DNA of 64,000 bases from Bacillota bacterium (GTDB lineage Bacteria; Bacillota; Clostridia; Lachnospirales; Lachnospiraceae), in contig JAEZKA010000105.1 in NCBI GenBank assembly GCA_023436225.1, positions 1 to 64,000 of the forward strand, given 5' to 3'. A program made the position numbers and the translations under genes. Position 1 is the stretch's first letter; each line of letters starts with the position of its first letter. Below are positions 8,662 to 18,288 of this stretch, piece after piece. The notes beneath the pieces are model-generated. The model was not told the DNA's origin and did no database searches. It worked only from the letters and a program-made list of their open reading frames with translations.

Positions 8662-9960
8662 TCATATGCTTTCCCTGTTCATTTTCACTTTGTAACCACT
8701 AACAAAAAGCCAAATAATCATTGATAGCCCTCCTAACAGAGTATACGCAACAATTGTGGCAACAGCACACATCTCTATAGAAGACGCATTTATTAGTAAC
8801 ATTATATATATAATAAAGCTAATTGCTAAAGTGATCGTATTATAGGGTATCTTGCTTATTCCATCTAAGGGGTTTCTTAACAGTAAGTAGAATGAGTTTG
8901 GAATAACAGAAATAATCAATACTTTGACCAAACCTATACATTGTAAATAATCATCATTGTACAAAAGTTTTATTACGAATTCTCCAAACATATAAATGAA
9001 CAGAATTGCTAAAATACTAACGGCAAGATAGATTACTCCCAAAATATTTATTTTCCTATTAACATCTTTATGAGTATGGTCTATCAGACTTTTACTCACA
9101 AGTGGAAGAAGAATCGTTCCAACAAGACTAAATAATGGAGTTATTAACGAGTTAATCGATAATGCAGCCGAAAAATATCCAACTTGCTCCAAATCAAATC
9201 GATTTTTTATTATTATTAAAGGAATTAGACTATAAGAAAACAGAATAATCTCTCCTGGGACACGTGGCAATGAATATATAAGCAAAGTTTTTATTGTTTT
9301 CCAGCTAATGTAGGTCTTTCGTATTTTATATTGATTTTTAATATAAATATTTATAATTTCATACAATCCGTAGATAATTTGACAAATACCCCATATTAAA
9401 TATAAATAATATAAGCTATCATCTATGAATAGTAACAAAGCAACTAATATAATTTGCATTACAATATTTATTAGGTTGTACATAACAAAGTTATTCTTAC
9501 CTCTATAATAAGAATATGCATATGCTATTAGACTAGATCCTAATGAATACAAAATTATGGGCAAGAAAAAGACTTTAAGACTATTGTCTCCAAATGCCAA
9601 TGTTGAAAATATATCACTGAAGCTAAATAATACAATGGATATTGTTATAAAAGCAGTAAGAATAATAATTAATCCTGCATTATAAAACTTTGCAACTTGA
9701 AGTTCATCCTTTTGTGCATGTGACTCAGCTATATATTTAGGTATCGCAATACCCAGTGCCATAATCATAATGTATGACACTACAGCTATTAAACGCCTTA
9801 TTAAGTTATATGTTCCATAATCTTCTACACTATACTGATTACTGACAATTTTATTTATAACAAATGAAATCAGCATAACCAAAAATTGTCCTGCAAATGT
9901 AACTGCTAAGTCTTTATAAAATGCATCCTTTTTTAATATTAATAAAACTTTATTCTTCAT
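8662..9960 (-). CDS. Wzx-type polysaccharide flippase
   Basis: A 432-residue integral membrane protein with about 12-14 hydrophobic segments across its length. The N-terminal stretch (AVTFAGQFLVMLISFVINKI, then YSVEDYGTYNLIRRL) is typical of the Wzx/MATE-like polysaccharide export superfamily. It is predicted to flip the undecaprenyl-linked repeat unit across the membrane. The start ATG at 9960 overlaps the end of the polymerase gene by 11 bp, which indicates translational coupling. An in-frame TTG immediately upstream is possible but less likely. Its position next to the polymerase, Ugd and glycosyltransferases supports the role. Confidence 0.88.
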   Translation of the reverse strand: MKNKVLLILKKDAFYKDLAVTFAGQFLVMLISFVINKIVSNQYSVEDYGTYNLIRRLIAVVSYIMIMALGIAIPKYIAESHAQKDELQVAKFYNAGLIIILTAFITISIVLFSFSDIFSTLAFGDNSLKVFFLPIILYSLGSSLIAYAYSYYRGKNNFVMYNLINIVMQIILVALLLFIDDSLYYLYLIWGICQIIYGLYEIINIYIKNQYKIRKTYISWKTIKTLLIYSLPRVPGEIILFSYSLIPLIIIKNRFDLEQVGYFSAALSINSLITPLFSLVGTILLPLVSKSLIDHTHKDVNRKINILGVIYLAVSILAILFIYMFGEFVIKLLYNDDYLQCIGLVKVLIISVIPNSFYLLLRNPLDGISKIPYNTITLAISFIIYIMLLINASSIEMCAVATIVAYTLLGGLSMIIWLFVSGYKVKMNRESI

Positions 9961-11221
9961 CAATATGGCTACTTTCTATCTGTGTTATTGTCCTTCGATT
10001 GTATGCGTAAAATATAAAAAAAGCAAACACAAAAAATATGAATATGTATGAGGTGTATACCCAAGCAGAGCCAAAAACATGTAAATCCCAAAATAGAATC
10101 ATTGATAAAAATACTTGGCTACAGATATTTGCTCTATCCTTTTGTATCATTGTATTACAGGTTGCTACTGTGATTATACCCAATGTTAATAGCCAGAATA
10201 AGCTTAAAATCGGCCCCCAATCTTCTATAAGAGGGCGAAACTGTGTATATACATTCGTACATGACCCCGGCAATATGGTATATATACCTTGAATCTTTTC
10301 TGCAAACCCGAATCTTGAAGAGATGGCCAAAAATGTGTTGATCCCCAACCCATAATCGACTGTATTGGCTTTAATACTTGAATACCAAGTATCGAATCCC
10401 TGTATATGACCAAATGCATATTCTCCTATTTTGGTAATAATTATTTCTGGGTCAATATCGGTTGTTCCAATTCGTAATAGAAAACTTAAATAGATTAATG
10501 CAAAAAAGATACCCGAAGCTGCCAAACCCAACAATATATATTTAAGTTTCAATTTCACTTTGAAATAACATTTATTTTTATTAAGATACGAAACATAAAA
10601 GCCGACAAAAAACAGGATTATATATGCAATCAAAGCTAATTTGGCATTTGTTAGTAGAACCAGCAGCAAAACTGGCACAATACTGACAAAGCAAATCATC
10701 TTCTTTTTCCAGTTATTCGCATATACAAATGAGTAACCACAACATAGAGGTGAGACATATATAAACAAATTGAAAATCTGTTCAACTGTTGAACTTGTTT
10801 CATTTCCTGAATAACGCGATAATGCTAAACTATGGCTTATATTTAATAAAGAGCTAAAATTAGTAAATACGTTAAATAGGATGCCATTTTTTAGCATATT
10901 GAAAGCCACACTGCCAAATGCTAAAGCAATAAAACATAATAGCATTCCCCATGGAATTCTAGGTATATTGTATGTATTTTGCTTTTCATCGCTATACTTA
11001 ATAGAGAAGAACGCTTGAGGTAAAATATACAACAACACTGATAATAGAATCCATGTAACTCCTTTAAAAGAAAATGAATACCGAGAACTAAGAGTTAATA
11101 GGCTACCTATGCAGAATGCAATCCATATAATTGCGAACATCCCTGCCGGATGAAATATGTGTAGTTTAAAAAGCAATAAAATTATTAAAATAATGCAAAT
11201 CAAAAGAAGAGCAAGTACCAT
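9950..11221 (-). CDS. Wzy-type O-antigen/EPS polymerase candidate
   Basis: A 423-residue protein with many membrane helices (about 10-12) and a larger external loop between roughly residues 250 and 330. It contains SLLNISHSLALSRYSGNE in the N-terminal half and a loop with FGFAEKIQGIYTILPGSCT. Wzy polymerases are poorly conserved in sequence, so the call rests on topology, size and location between the flippase and glycosyltransferase genes. It would join repeat units on the outer face of the membrane. The ATG at 11221 follows AAAGGATAA. An O-antigen ligase role cannot be excluded, but no other polymerase candidate is in the locus. Confidence 0.7.
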   Translation of the reverse strand: MVLALLLICIILIILLLFKLHIFHPAGMFAIIWIAFCIGSLLTLSSRYSFSFKGVTWILLSVLLYILPQAFFSIKYSDEKQNTYNIPRIPWGMLLCFIALAFGSVAFNMLKNGILFNVFTNFSSLLNISHSLALSRYSGNETSSTVEQIFNLFIYVSPLCCGYSFVYANNWKKKMICFVSIVPVLLLVLLTNAKLALIAYIILFFVGFYVSYLNKNKCYFKVKLKLKYILLGLAASGIFFALIYLSFLLRIGTTDIDPEIIITKIGEYAFGHIQGFDTWYSSIKANTVDYGLGINTFLAISSRFGFAEKIQGIYTILPGSCTNVYTQFRPLIEDWGPILSLFWLLTLGIITVATCNTMIQKDRANICSQVFLSMILFWDLHVFGSAWVYTSYIFIFFVFAFFIFYAYNRRTITQIESSHIDEE

Positions 11222-11226
11222 TGTGA

Positions 11227-12033
11227 TTATCCTTTCGAGTTATCGCTATTACAATATTTTTCATAGTAATAAATAACAGAGTTTTTATATTCCTGCCCTA
11301 AATCCCCTTTAAACAACTTCATTGAACCATCTTCTTTGTGTATGCATTCTAACCCTGAATTGTAATAAACCGGTATCCCCAATCTCTTGCATCGTTTTGC
11401 TAAAATTCCCTCTTCCCCAAATAAGAAGATGTTCTCATCAAATACTTCCTTTAATACATCAATTGATTTCATCGAAAATACTATAAAACTTCCATGTGGC
11501 TGGAATACTCTTCTCGATTCTTTGCATGAATGTAATCGAAAGTATGTTCTATGTAATTTATTCATCAGCAGACCTAATATAAAAAACAAACGCTGATTAT
11601 TCTTATATCCAATATAAAGGCATTTATCTGCCAATTTGCATTCTTTTGCCAACATAGGATTTTGATTTTTTCTATTAAGGGTTATAATCTTTCCACAGTA
11701 AATTCCTTCAAATCCAAGCATTTCTGTGCTATAATCTTTTACAATTATATCGGGATTAGATATGATTAAATAATCAAAATCATAATGATTCCGAGCATAG
11801 TCTATCCCTCTATTATTCCCGTAACTATATCCTTTGTTAGGAACATTAATAAAATCACAATCACTATCTAGGGCGATTTTCTCGAATTTTTGCATACTAT
11901 CATCATCATAATAGCTATTGACAATTATAATTTTATAATCATCTACATTTTCATTTACCGATATTATAAAATCTTTTATATCATCCGTATTTCTATATGT
12001 TAGAACTACAAATACATTCTTTACCCTAATCAT
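11227..12033 (-). CDS. Glycosyltransferase family 2-like protein
   Basis: A 268-residue soluble glycosyltransferase with a GT-A fold start: VFVVLTYRNTDDIKDFI, IIIVNSYYDD, NKGYSYGNNRGIDYA and YLIISNPDI. The NPD takes the place of the DxD metal site. This pattern is found in rhamnosyltransferase-like GT2 enzymes. It likely adds one sugar to the lipid-linked repeat unit; donor and acceptor are unknown. The ATG at 12033 overlaps the preceding acyltransferase stop by 8 bp and has GGAG 8 nt upstream. A longer version starting at 12066 lacks a good site. The next gene, the polymerase, starts 5 bp downstream. Confidence 0.8.
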   Translation of the reverse strand: MIRVKNVFVVLTYRNTDDIKDFIISVNENVDDYKIIIVNSYYDDDSMQKFEKIALDSDCDFINVPNKGYSYGNNRGIDYARNHYDFDYLIISNPDIIVKDYSTEMLGFEGIYCGKIITLNRKNQNPMLAKECKLADKCLYIGYKNNQRLFFILGLLMNKLHRTYFRLHSCKESRRVFQPHGSFIVFSMKSIDVLKEVFDENIFLFGEEGILAKRCKRLGIPVYYNSGLECIHKEDGSMKLFKGDLGQEYKNSVIYYYEKYCNSDNSKG

Positions 12034-12592
12034 CCATCTTTCTCCATCTGTGTTCATCAAAATCATATTTTTTTATCACGCGCGCTGGATTACCTACTGC
12101 TATTGAATAATCGGGAATATCCTTTGTTACTATAGCACCTGCTCCAATAACACATTTATTACCAATATTCACTCCTGGTAAGATGACCACCTTTTCACCA
12201 ATCCAGCAACCACTTCCAATGATCACATTACTACATATCAGTTCTTGATCTTTATATGGAATAGGCGATTCAGGATTTACCCCATGATTTTCTGAAGCAA
12301 TACAGACATGACTAGCAATAATTGTATCTTGTCCAATCATAATTGAGCCTCCAAGTAAAAAAGAAACTTTATGTCCGATATATGCATTATTTCCAAAAAT
12401 CAACTTGGCGCTTTCTTTGAAAAAGTTTATTCTGACTTGATTACCAATAGACACATTGTTACCAAATAAAATCTGTCTTGAATGATTAATATTAGCTCCC
12501 TTTCTTATAAATAAGTATTTACTTTTGATATTGGTTAATAATATATAGGGATGAAAAATCAGCATATAGAAATATTTAATGACCTTTTTCAT
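12026..12592 (-). CDS. Hexapeptide-repeat acyltransferase
   Basis: A 188-residue left-handed beta-helix acyltransferase, with repeated hexapeptides such as ISIGNQ, AYIGHK and IMIGQD and the C-terminal block NVIIGSGCWIGEKVVILPGV followed by IGNKCVIGAGAIVTKDIP. The end (SIAVGNPARVIKKY) is the usual C-terminus of the maltose/galactoside and WcaF-type acetyltransferases. It probably transfers an acetyl group to a sugar of the repeat unit. The histidine in SENHG is a candidate catalytic residue. The ATG at 12592 lies inside the end of the SDR gene (17-bp overlap), with GGAG about 10 nt upstream. Confidence 0.85.
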   Translation of the reverse strand: MKKVIKYFYMLIFHPYILLTNIKSKYLFIRKGANINHSRQILFGNNVSIGNQVRINFFKESAKLIFGNNAYIGHKVSFLLGGSIMIGQDTIIASHVCIASENHGVNPESPIPYKDQELICSNVIIGSGCWIGEKVVILPGVNIGNKCVIGAGAIVTKDIPDYSIAVGNPARVIKKYDFDEHRWRKMDD

Positions 12593-13412
12593 TTTCAATG
12601 ATCTCCATTACTTTTCTATTATCCCCCCATACAGCTTTAGAATCATACGCTCTATCTGGATAGGCACCATATTGTAAAGCAATATTCAAATGATTATCTT
12701 TAATAAATCTTTCCACACGAGTGGATAACTTTTCTGGGTAACCGGAGCATGCATTGATAATTCCATTTATGCGGTTTTGTGATACAATTGCTGCAACCTG
12801 ATTACAGAAGTCATCATAATCCAAGAAGTCCCATTGATTCTGTCCCATTGTAAATGGGAATTCTGTCTTTTCTTCGTTTGCAGACTTTAGTATCTTAGAG
12901 AATATTGATGAACCTGATTCTGCATTTCCAACAATGTAATATCCTCTTATCCATTGGCTAATCACATCACAGCCATCACATAATAGAAAAGTCATTTTTC
13001 TTAATGCATCTTTCGAGATTCCATATAGACTTAATGGGTTTGTGGGCGTATTTTCATTAATACTTCCTTCAAAAAAACCCACTTCATGCATTGTACCTAA
13101 AACAGATATTTGCTTAACTCCTCCCATTACCATTTTCTGAATAAAAGCATAATGTAATGGCAATTCATTAATATGGCTAATATCATTATGTAAAAAACCA
13201 TTGCGCCAAGCAAGGTGAAGAACCACATCTGGACGATCAAAACTTTCGTATGTTATATTATTATCAAAAATGTTTGCAACAATGCCCTTTGCTCTACTAT
13301 CAACATGATCTAATCCCAAATCCGTAGCGATTACCTCATGCCCCCTGTCCAATAGTTTTTTTACAACGCCTTGACCAATATAACCATTTGCACCAGTAAT
13401 AAGAATTTTCAT
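12576..13412 (-). CDS. NAD-dependent epimerase/dehydratase (extended SDR)
   Basis: A 278-residue extended short-chain dehydrogenase/reductase. The Rossmann motif GANGYIGQG is at the N-terminus, DVVLHLAW follows at about residue 62, and the catalytic YGISK (YxxxK) is near residue 131. It probably alters a nucleotide sugar (epimerisation, dehydration or reduction); the substrate is not evident. At 278 residues it is shorter than GalE-type enzymes and nearer to the reductase-like members. The ATG overlaps the stop of the preceding gene by one base (TAATG), with GGAG upstream, so translation is coupled within the exopolysaccharide operon. Confidence 0.82.
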   Translation of the reverse strand: MKILITGANGYIGQGVVKKLLDRGHEVIATDLGLDHVDSRAKGIVANIFDNNITYESFDRPDVVLHLAWRNGFLHNDISHINELPLHYAFIQKMVMGGVKQISVLGTMHEVGFFEGSINENTPTNPLSLYGISKDALRKMTFLLCDGCDVISQWIRGYYIVGNAESGSSIFSKILKSANEEKTEFPFTMGQNQWDFLDYDDFCNQVAAIVSQNRINGIINACSGYPEKLSTRVERFIKDNHLNIALQYGAYPDRAYDSKAVWGDNRKVMEIIENEKGH

Positions 13413-14236
13413 TATTTTGACTCCATTTCTCGATCCGACACGTAATCTATTCTGAATATTCTTCCAAATCGTTTAAAAAACGGTTTTAATTTTTTGGGTG
13501 TATATTCTGAGAAAATACATTTCGCGTTATATTTTATAGTGTCTTGGATTGAAAGCTGCATTCTAACTGATATATCAATATTATAACCCTGTTTCTTAAA
13601 AACCTTTATTGCTCTTCTCAAATATTTACTTTGCACAACCGCATGCGTAATTTCAAGTACATTTCGTTTATCTGCTATACAGTTAATGCCATTTTGGTTT
13701 TGCTGCTTATCTTTAAGTTGTTTAAGCTCGAATATCCATGCATTATAATTATCAGTTCCTACCAACTTCGACAAAAATTCTGTTCGCCATATTGCCGGTT
13801 GTAAGCTTATACCATATTCACTCTCACGATCAATTACTGATAAGTATTTTTTTCCTCTGAATGGTTTTCCCTTTATATGCGTTTGATTCAAAAGTTTGCA
13901 ATAATCTAAGTGGTGTTCACTCATCAAATTAACAAGTTCAGATAATTTCGTACCATCAACAAATGCTGTAGTAAAAAAATCTTCCAACAAAAGAACAACA
14001 TACTCTGTATTAATAAAATGCAAAGAATTTATGACCTTTTTACTCCATTCCGCATCTTCACCAGCTGGCAGAACGATAACGCCGTCATACTTAATATTAA
14101 GCTTGTTAGTTGCTAAATAAGTTTTTGGTCTATCACTCCAATACTTATTTAGCAATGTAAAATAATGATCCCAAACATCCTTATATGGATCATAACCGAT
14201 TATCAATAAGGATATATTATCATAATTAGAATTCAT
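13412..14236 (-). CDS. Putative glycosyltransferase of unknown specificity
   Basis: A 274-residue protein without membrane helices. The N-terminus (NISLLIIGYDPYKDVWDHYF) and the segment YVVLLLEDFFTTAFVD at about residue 97 suggest a GT-A-like fold, in which LEDFF could act as the acidic nucleotide-sugar site. The C-terminus is rich in basic residues (YTPKKLKPFFKRFGRIFR), which could contact the membrane surface. I do not recognise a precise family. The place in the operon, directly ahead of and overlapping the SDR gene, supports a role in assembling the polysaccharide repeat. The start follows AAGGAG with a 5-nt spacer. Confidence 0.6.
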   Translation of the reverse strand: MNSNYDNISLLIIGYDPYKDVWDHYFTLLNKYWSDRPKTYLATNKLNIKYDGVIVLPAGEDAEWSKKVINSLHFINTEYVVLLLEDFFTTAFVDGTKLSELVNLMSEHHLDYCKLLNQTHIKGKPFRGKKYLSVIDRESEYGISLQPAIWRTEFLSKLVGTDNYNAWIFELKQLKDKQQNQNGINCIADKRNVLEITHAVVQSKYLRRAIKVFKKQGYNIDISVRMQLSIQDTIKYNAKCIFSEYTPKKLKPFFKRFGRIFRIDYVSDREMESK

Positions 14237-14581
14237 GCAAACTCCTTACTTTCCAAACAAAATACCTAACTTGAATTCTATTTATTTGGAATTAATTATT
14301 TCATTTTATATTTCTTCTTTCGTCACATTCACCATGTATAATTAAGCGAACAATCTTTTTAAAATCTTAACAGTAGGTAACACCACATTGTGATAATCTT
14401 ATACTATAAGAAATACTTTGTTTTATTGAAAAGATAATCTGTTAAGTCCTCCACTGTTGCACAATCTTTAGTACAAATACCTTCATTCCTTCAACTAATC
14501 TTATCATCAAAAACTATAATTTTAGTCTAGTATACGAGATATGCTTTCAATTACCTGTAAGTAATCTAATTACATCCGAAA
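14237..14581. other. AT-rich gap in the exopolysaccharide locus
   Basis: 345 bp with no supported gene, RNA or clear promoter. It separates the TuaG-like glycosyltransferase from the rest of the cluster. The low GC and lack of coding signal could mark a past insertion or deletion. Confidence 0.5.
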
Positions 14582-15349
14582 CTAAAATAAATATTTCTTT
14601 AGTGCATTAAATATAAAACAACCCAAATTGAATACTGCTGATATCTTATTAATTTTTTCGTCCCGGGTTTGTATCTCCCAAACTTGACGGATACTATCGA
14701 ACTTATTAGATGATAGTGAATTGTTAACAACTCTATACCTCACCAGAACTTCATTAATTCCTCGAGCAACCGTCCCATCTCTAAGAAGTTTAAGCCAAGT
14801 CGCATAGTCCTGACCCCCCCTCCTTAAATGCATTCTGAAATCTCCCAGAACGGTTCTGTCAACCACAACAGAAGATGTGGCAATGACCGTGTTGTGAAGC
14901 AGGTAATTATAATCACAAGTTTCTTTAATATTACGTTTCCCCTTTATGAGCTTATCATTCGAATCAATCATCTCAATAGCCGTATAGCAGAATGGCGTAT
15001 TCTTTTCTTTCATGAGTTTTAGTTGCCGCTCAATCTTATCCGGCATCCACTCATCATCACTATCAAGGAATGCAACATATCTACCTTTTGCCAATTCAAG
15101 GGCTTTATTTCTTGCATGTCCTGCACCCATATTCTTTTCCTGCAGATAGTATACAATCTCAGGATGTTCTTCTTGGTATTTGGTAATAATTTCTGCCGAG
15201 TAATCTGTTGAACAGTCATCAACCATTACGATCTCTATATCTTTATAGGTCTGCGTGAAGATTGATTTTAATGTGCGGTCAATATATTCCTCAACATTAT
15301 ATACCGGAATAATCACTGATACCGTATTCTCTGCGTAATTTCTCTCCAT
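14582..15349 (-). CDS. Glycosyltransferase family 2 (TuaG-like)
   Basis: A 255-residue GT2 enzyme with clear GT-A motifs: VSVIIPVYNVEEYIDRTLKS, IEIVMVDDCSTDYS, GAGHARNKALELAKG and FLDSDDEW, which carries the DxD metal-binding site. The later GGQDYATWLKLLRDG is shared with TuaG-type enzymes of teichuronic acid synthesis and related capsule transferases. It should transfer a sugar from a nucleotide donor to the lipid-linked intermediate at the inner face of the membrane. The ATG at 15349 has AAGGGGAT upstream. It lies 25 bp downstream of the aminotransferase gene. Confidence 0.88.
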   Translation of the reverse strand: MERNYAENTVSVIIPVYNVEEYIDRTLKSIFTQTYKDIEIVMVDDCSTDYSAEIITKYQEEHPEIVYYLQEKNMGAGHARNKALELAKGRYVAFLDSDDEWMPDKIERQLKLMKEKNTPFCYTAIEMIDSNDKLIKGKRNIKETCDYNYLLHNTVIATSSVVVDRTVLGDFRMHLRRGGQDYATWLKLLRDGTVARGINEVLVRYRVVNNSLSSNKFDSIRQVWEIQTRDEKINKISAVFNLGCFIFNALKKYLF

Positions 15350-15374
15350 ACTATCCCCTTATATTTCTAACTTA

Positions 15375-16301
15375 TCAGTAAATCGGTGTAATCCAACTCT
15401 TAAACTCTTTAGACTTGCCACAGGCTGCATCCAAGTATGCCTTGTGGAGATTTGTCGTAATCTCTCCTGTCACACCATTACCAATATCATACTTATCGAT
15501 ACTCAGTACAGCTGTAATTTCCATTGCCGAGCCACAAAGGAATGCTTCATCACAAGTATATAGCTCAGTTCGGTCGATACTTCTCTCGATTACTTCAATC
15601 CCAAATTTCTTTGCGATCTTGATAATTGTATCTCTTGTAATGCTTTCTAGGACATTATCTGTAAGTTGAGGAGTAATTAATTCTCCGTTTTTTACAATAA
15701 AAAGGCAAGAACCCGGACCTTCAGAAACCTTACCAACTTCATTTAAGAAGATACATGTATCATACCCATTCCTGAGAGCTTCTCTTTGTCCAACACGGCT
15801 GTTGATATAGTTTGCACCACACTTAATTCGCGGAGAAAGCGTCGTATCACTGATCCTCCTCCATGAAGTAATGCAACAGTTTAAACCCTTCTTGTTGTAC
15901 TCAGCACTTGTCTTTCCTTTGGGAATAGGTGCCACAAACATATCTACAGGCTCCGCAGAGCTCCAGGAACCGAATCCATCAACAAAGAGAGTCTGTCGAA
16001 CAGAAAGGTTTTCATCATACTCATTTGCCTTAATAACATCAATCAGAGCCGTTTTAAAATCTTCTTTCGTGTAAGGGCACTCAATCTGCATCAACCTTGC
16101 TGACCGGAGAAGACGATCATAATGGTCTTCGAGACGGAAAGCATATAACTGCTTGTCATCCTCGTTCCAGTAACAAGGAATACCTTCAAAAACATTTAAG
16201 CCAAACTGTGATGTCGGAGAAAGGATATTAATCCTTGCATCGTTAACTCTTAGAATTTCACCCTTAAACCATATAAACCTATTTGCTACATCTGTCTTCA
16301 T
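15375..16301 (-). CDS. Class IV aminotransferase (branched-chain type) in the EPS locus
   Basis: A 308-residue PLP fold-type IV enzyme of the IlvE/D-amino-acid aminotransferase group. Family blocks include SQFGLNVFEGIPCYW, SVRQTLFVDGFG, IKCGANYINSRVGQREAL (with the likely PLP lysine), NEVGKVSEGPGSCLF and CDEAFLCGSAMEITAV. A housekeeping role in branched-chain amino acid synthesis is possible. Its location between a glycosyltransferase and the priming transferase, beside an aldolase and a PLP decarboxylase, makes a role in producing an amino-acid or amine component of the polysaccharide plausible (inference). GAGG lies about 8 nt ahead of the ATG. Confidence 0.88.
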   Translation of the reverse strand: MKTDVANRFIWFKGEILRVNDARINILSPTSQFGLNVFEGIPCYWNEDDKQLYAFRLEDHYDRLLRSARLMQIECPYTKEDFKTALIDVIKANEYDENLSVRQTLFVDGFGSWSSAEPVDMFVAPIPKGKTSAEYNKKGLNCCITSWRRISDTTLSPRIKCGANYINSRVGQREALRNGYDTCIFLNEVGKVSEGPGSCLFIVKNGELITPQLTDNVLESITRDTIIKIAKKFGIEVIERSIDRTELYTCDEAFLCGSAMEITAVLSIDKYDIGNGVTGEITTNLHKAYLDAACGKSKEFKSWITPIY

Positions 16302-16359
16302 TGTATATACCTCAGACCTTTTTTAGATATTTTTGTATCATGTTTACTCTTGTAATTAG

Positions 16360-17049
16360 TTACTTTACATCTGGCAGATGCGCCAACCTGATTATTTCTT
16401 GTTCTGCCAACCTAGCAGCCTCCGCATTGTCCATCAAATCATCAGCTTTGTTCTCATATATATCCTCTTTTTGAAAAACCTTTATTACTGTTTGAATTAG
16501 GATTTTAGCATCCACTATTACTCCTAATTTTCTGAAAATATCGACATATTCGTTATCGTATGTAACTTTCTCATCCCAGCTGATATCATTTCTCCCTTTA
16601 ACTTGAGCAAGACCTGTCAGTCCTGCTTTCACCTCAAAACGTTTCTTATATTTGTTGTTTAAGGTCTCAAAATCTCCAAGCTCATATGTCACACATGGTC
16701 TTGGACCAACGACGGACATATCTCCCTTCAAAATATTCAAGAGTTGCGGAAGCTCATCAATGCTACTGTTTCTTAAAAAGTTCCCCATCTTTGTGACTCT
16801 TGGGTCATCCTTATAATTGAACAGACCTACACCCATTTGCTCAGCATCAACAATCATTGAGCGAAATTTCAGCATATTGAAAACTCTTCCATCTTTAGTA
16901 CGTCTTCTCTGTTTAAAAAAAACTGGACCTTTTGAATCGCACTTAATCGCTATTGTTATACCGATAAACAATGGCATAAGAATAACCAATACTATAGCAG
17001 ATGAAACAATGTCAAATATCCGTTTTAAACACAAATTTAATCTGTACAT
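16360..17049 (-). CDS. Undecaprenyl-phosphate sugar phosphotransferase (priming enzyme)
   Basis: A 229-residue bacterial sugar transferase (short WcaJ/PglC/EpsL type). One N-terminal membrane helix (about residues 13-35) is followed by the cytoplasmic domain with CDSKGPVFFKQRR, FNMLKFRSM, the DELPQLLNILKGDMSVVGPRP signature and LTGLAQVKGRNDISW. It transfers a sugar-1-phosphate from a UDP-sugar to undecaprenyl phosphate and so starts repeat-unit assembly. The C-terminal 40 residues are an alanine/glutamate-rich tail beyond the core domain. The ATG at 17049 follows AGAGGTG, while a GTG two codons upstream is less likely. It is closely spaced with the decarboxylase gene. Confidence 0.93.
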   Translation of the reverse strand: MYRLNLCLKRIFDIVSSAIVLVILMPLFIGITIAIKCDSKGPVFFKQRRRTKDGRVFNMLKFRSMIVDAEQMGVGLFNYKDDPRVTKMGNFLRNSSIDELPQLLNILKGDMSVVGPRPCVTYELGDFETLNNKYKKRFEVKAGLTGLAQVKGRNDISWDEKVTYDNEYVDIFRKLGVIVDAKILIQTVIKVFQKEDIYENKADDLMDNAEAARLAEQEIIRLAHLPDVK

Positions 17050-17067
17050 ATCCACACCTCTTTCTTT

Positions 17068-18288
17068 TTAACCAAAATTAAAGGTATGAAACAAATCATC
17101 AAAACACTCGCCACGCTTGATTACTTCAGGCTTCTCTCCAGTAATATCAAGTACAGGGAAGTTTGGCAATATAAACGGAGGTTTGAGGACTACAGAGTAC
17201 GACCCAGCATTTCCAAACACAACAAAATCACCAACTGCAAGGCAACCATCAAAATGACGATAAATGTAATCTGACTCAATGCAGGTAAATCCGCCAATGT
17301 CTAGATCCTTATAACATTTCTGCTCTTCCCCTATAGAAAAGACCTCGATTGGAGGATTTTTCTTGTTAAAAGTAGGATTGATGTTATATATACTTCCAAG
17401 AATTGTGGCAATTGCCTTACCACGTACATTTTTTATGTTTACAACCTTAGTAGCAAATTGCATACAGTCGCCTACCAGAGCACTACCTGGTTCAATCAGC
17501 AAAAGCGGCTTCTTCTCTCCCTTAAAGTGTTCTGCAAAAAGCGGAGCCACAGCCTGCGCATATTCCTCATAAGTTGGAATCACAGAATCAAACTGTACCT
17601 TTAATGAATCTGACATCTTTCCAAAGAGACCACCACCTAGGTCAATATGATCTGGTACAATTCCAATCTTATCAAGTAGGGAAAGCATACCCTCTACTCG
17701 AGATTTCCAAGTATCAAGTCTTCTTGTTGCAAAGTGACATTGAATTCCAATTAAATATATATTCTTTGTTTCCTTTACAAAAGACAAAGCCTTCTGGAAT
17801 TCTTCAGCTTCGATATCAAAACCAAAACGCGAAACAACACCATCATTTATATCAAAATTAACTCTGATTCCAATGTTCAGCGTATGATCCGGATACCTTT
17901 CTGCAATATCACGAACAATTTCAATCTCATAAGATGAATCAATATTGATTGTACCTCCAAGAAGAAGAAGTTCTTCAACCTTTTTCGTATTCTTGTATGG
18001 ACCATTCCATATAATCTTCTCTGGAGCAACACCAATACGGAATGCTATTTCCATCTCCATGTCAGATACTACCTCAGCATAACCGCCTAATTCATTAACA
18101 ATACGGCAAAGCTTCGGTGTATAGTTTGTCTTGTATGAGTATGCAATATTAAAATTTGAATATATGTCTGTAAAAGCCTTTTTCAGTTCAAAATAATTCT
18201 TTTTGAACTGAACTGAATCAAGAAGATAAAAGGCTTCTCCGTACTGCTTTGTTAAGTCTATAAGTGTCTCTACGCATAAGCCTGTCAT
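17068..18288 (-). CDS. PLP fold-type III decarboxylase (DapDC/SbnH-like)
   Basis: A 406-residue alanine-racemase-fold decarboxylase related to diaminopimelate decarboxylase. Visible residues are the PLP lysine in AYSYKTNYTPKL, the histidine in GIQCHFATR, the glycine-rich HIDLGGGLFG, LLIEPGSALVG and the active-site cysteine in GGFTCIESD near the C-terminus. It lacks the exact lysine-pathway context and is cotranscribed with an HpcH-type aldolase, the same pairing as SbnG/SbnH in staphyloferrin B synthesis. The substrate is unknown, and an amine precursor for the polysaccharide is an inference. The ATG at 18288 overlaps the aldolase stop as ATGA with GAAGGAG upstream, so the two are translationally coupled. 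Confidence 0.82.
   Translation of the reverse strand: MTGLCVETLIDLTKQYGEAFYLLDSVQFKKNYFELKKAFTDIYSNFNIAYSYKTNYTPKLCRIVNELGGYAEVVSDMEMEIAFRIGVAPEKIIWNGPYKNTKKVEELLLLGGTINIDSSYEIEIVRDIAERYPDHTLNIGIRVNFDINDGVVSRFGFDIEAEEFQKALSFVKETKNIYLIGIQCHFATRRLDTWKSRVEGMLSLLDKIGIVPDHIDLGGGLFGKMSDSLKVQFDSVIPTYEEYAQAVAPLFAEHFKGEKKPLLLIEPGSALVGDCMQFATKVVNIKNVRGKAIATILGSIYNINPTFNKKNPPIEVFSIGEEQKCYKDLDIGGFTCIESDYIYRHFDGCLAVGDFVVFGNAGSYSVVLKPPFILPNFPVLDITGEKPEVIKRGECFDDLFHTFNFG

Noticed and set aside
15375..16301. Sugar aminotransferase for bacillosamine-type synthesis
   Set aside because: The motifs are those of fold-type IV IlvE-like enzymes, not the DegT/DnrJ family used for nucleotide sugars.
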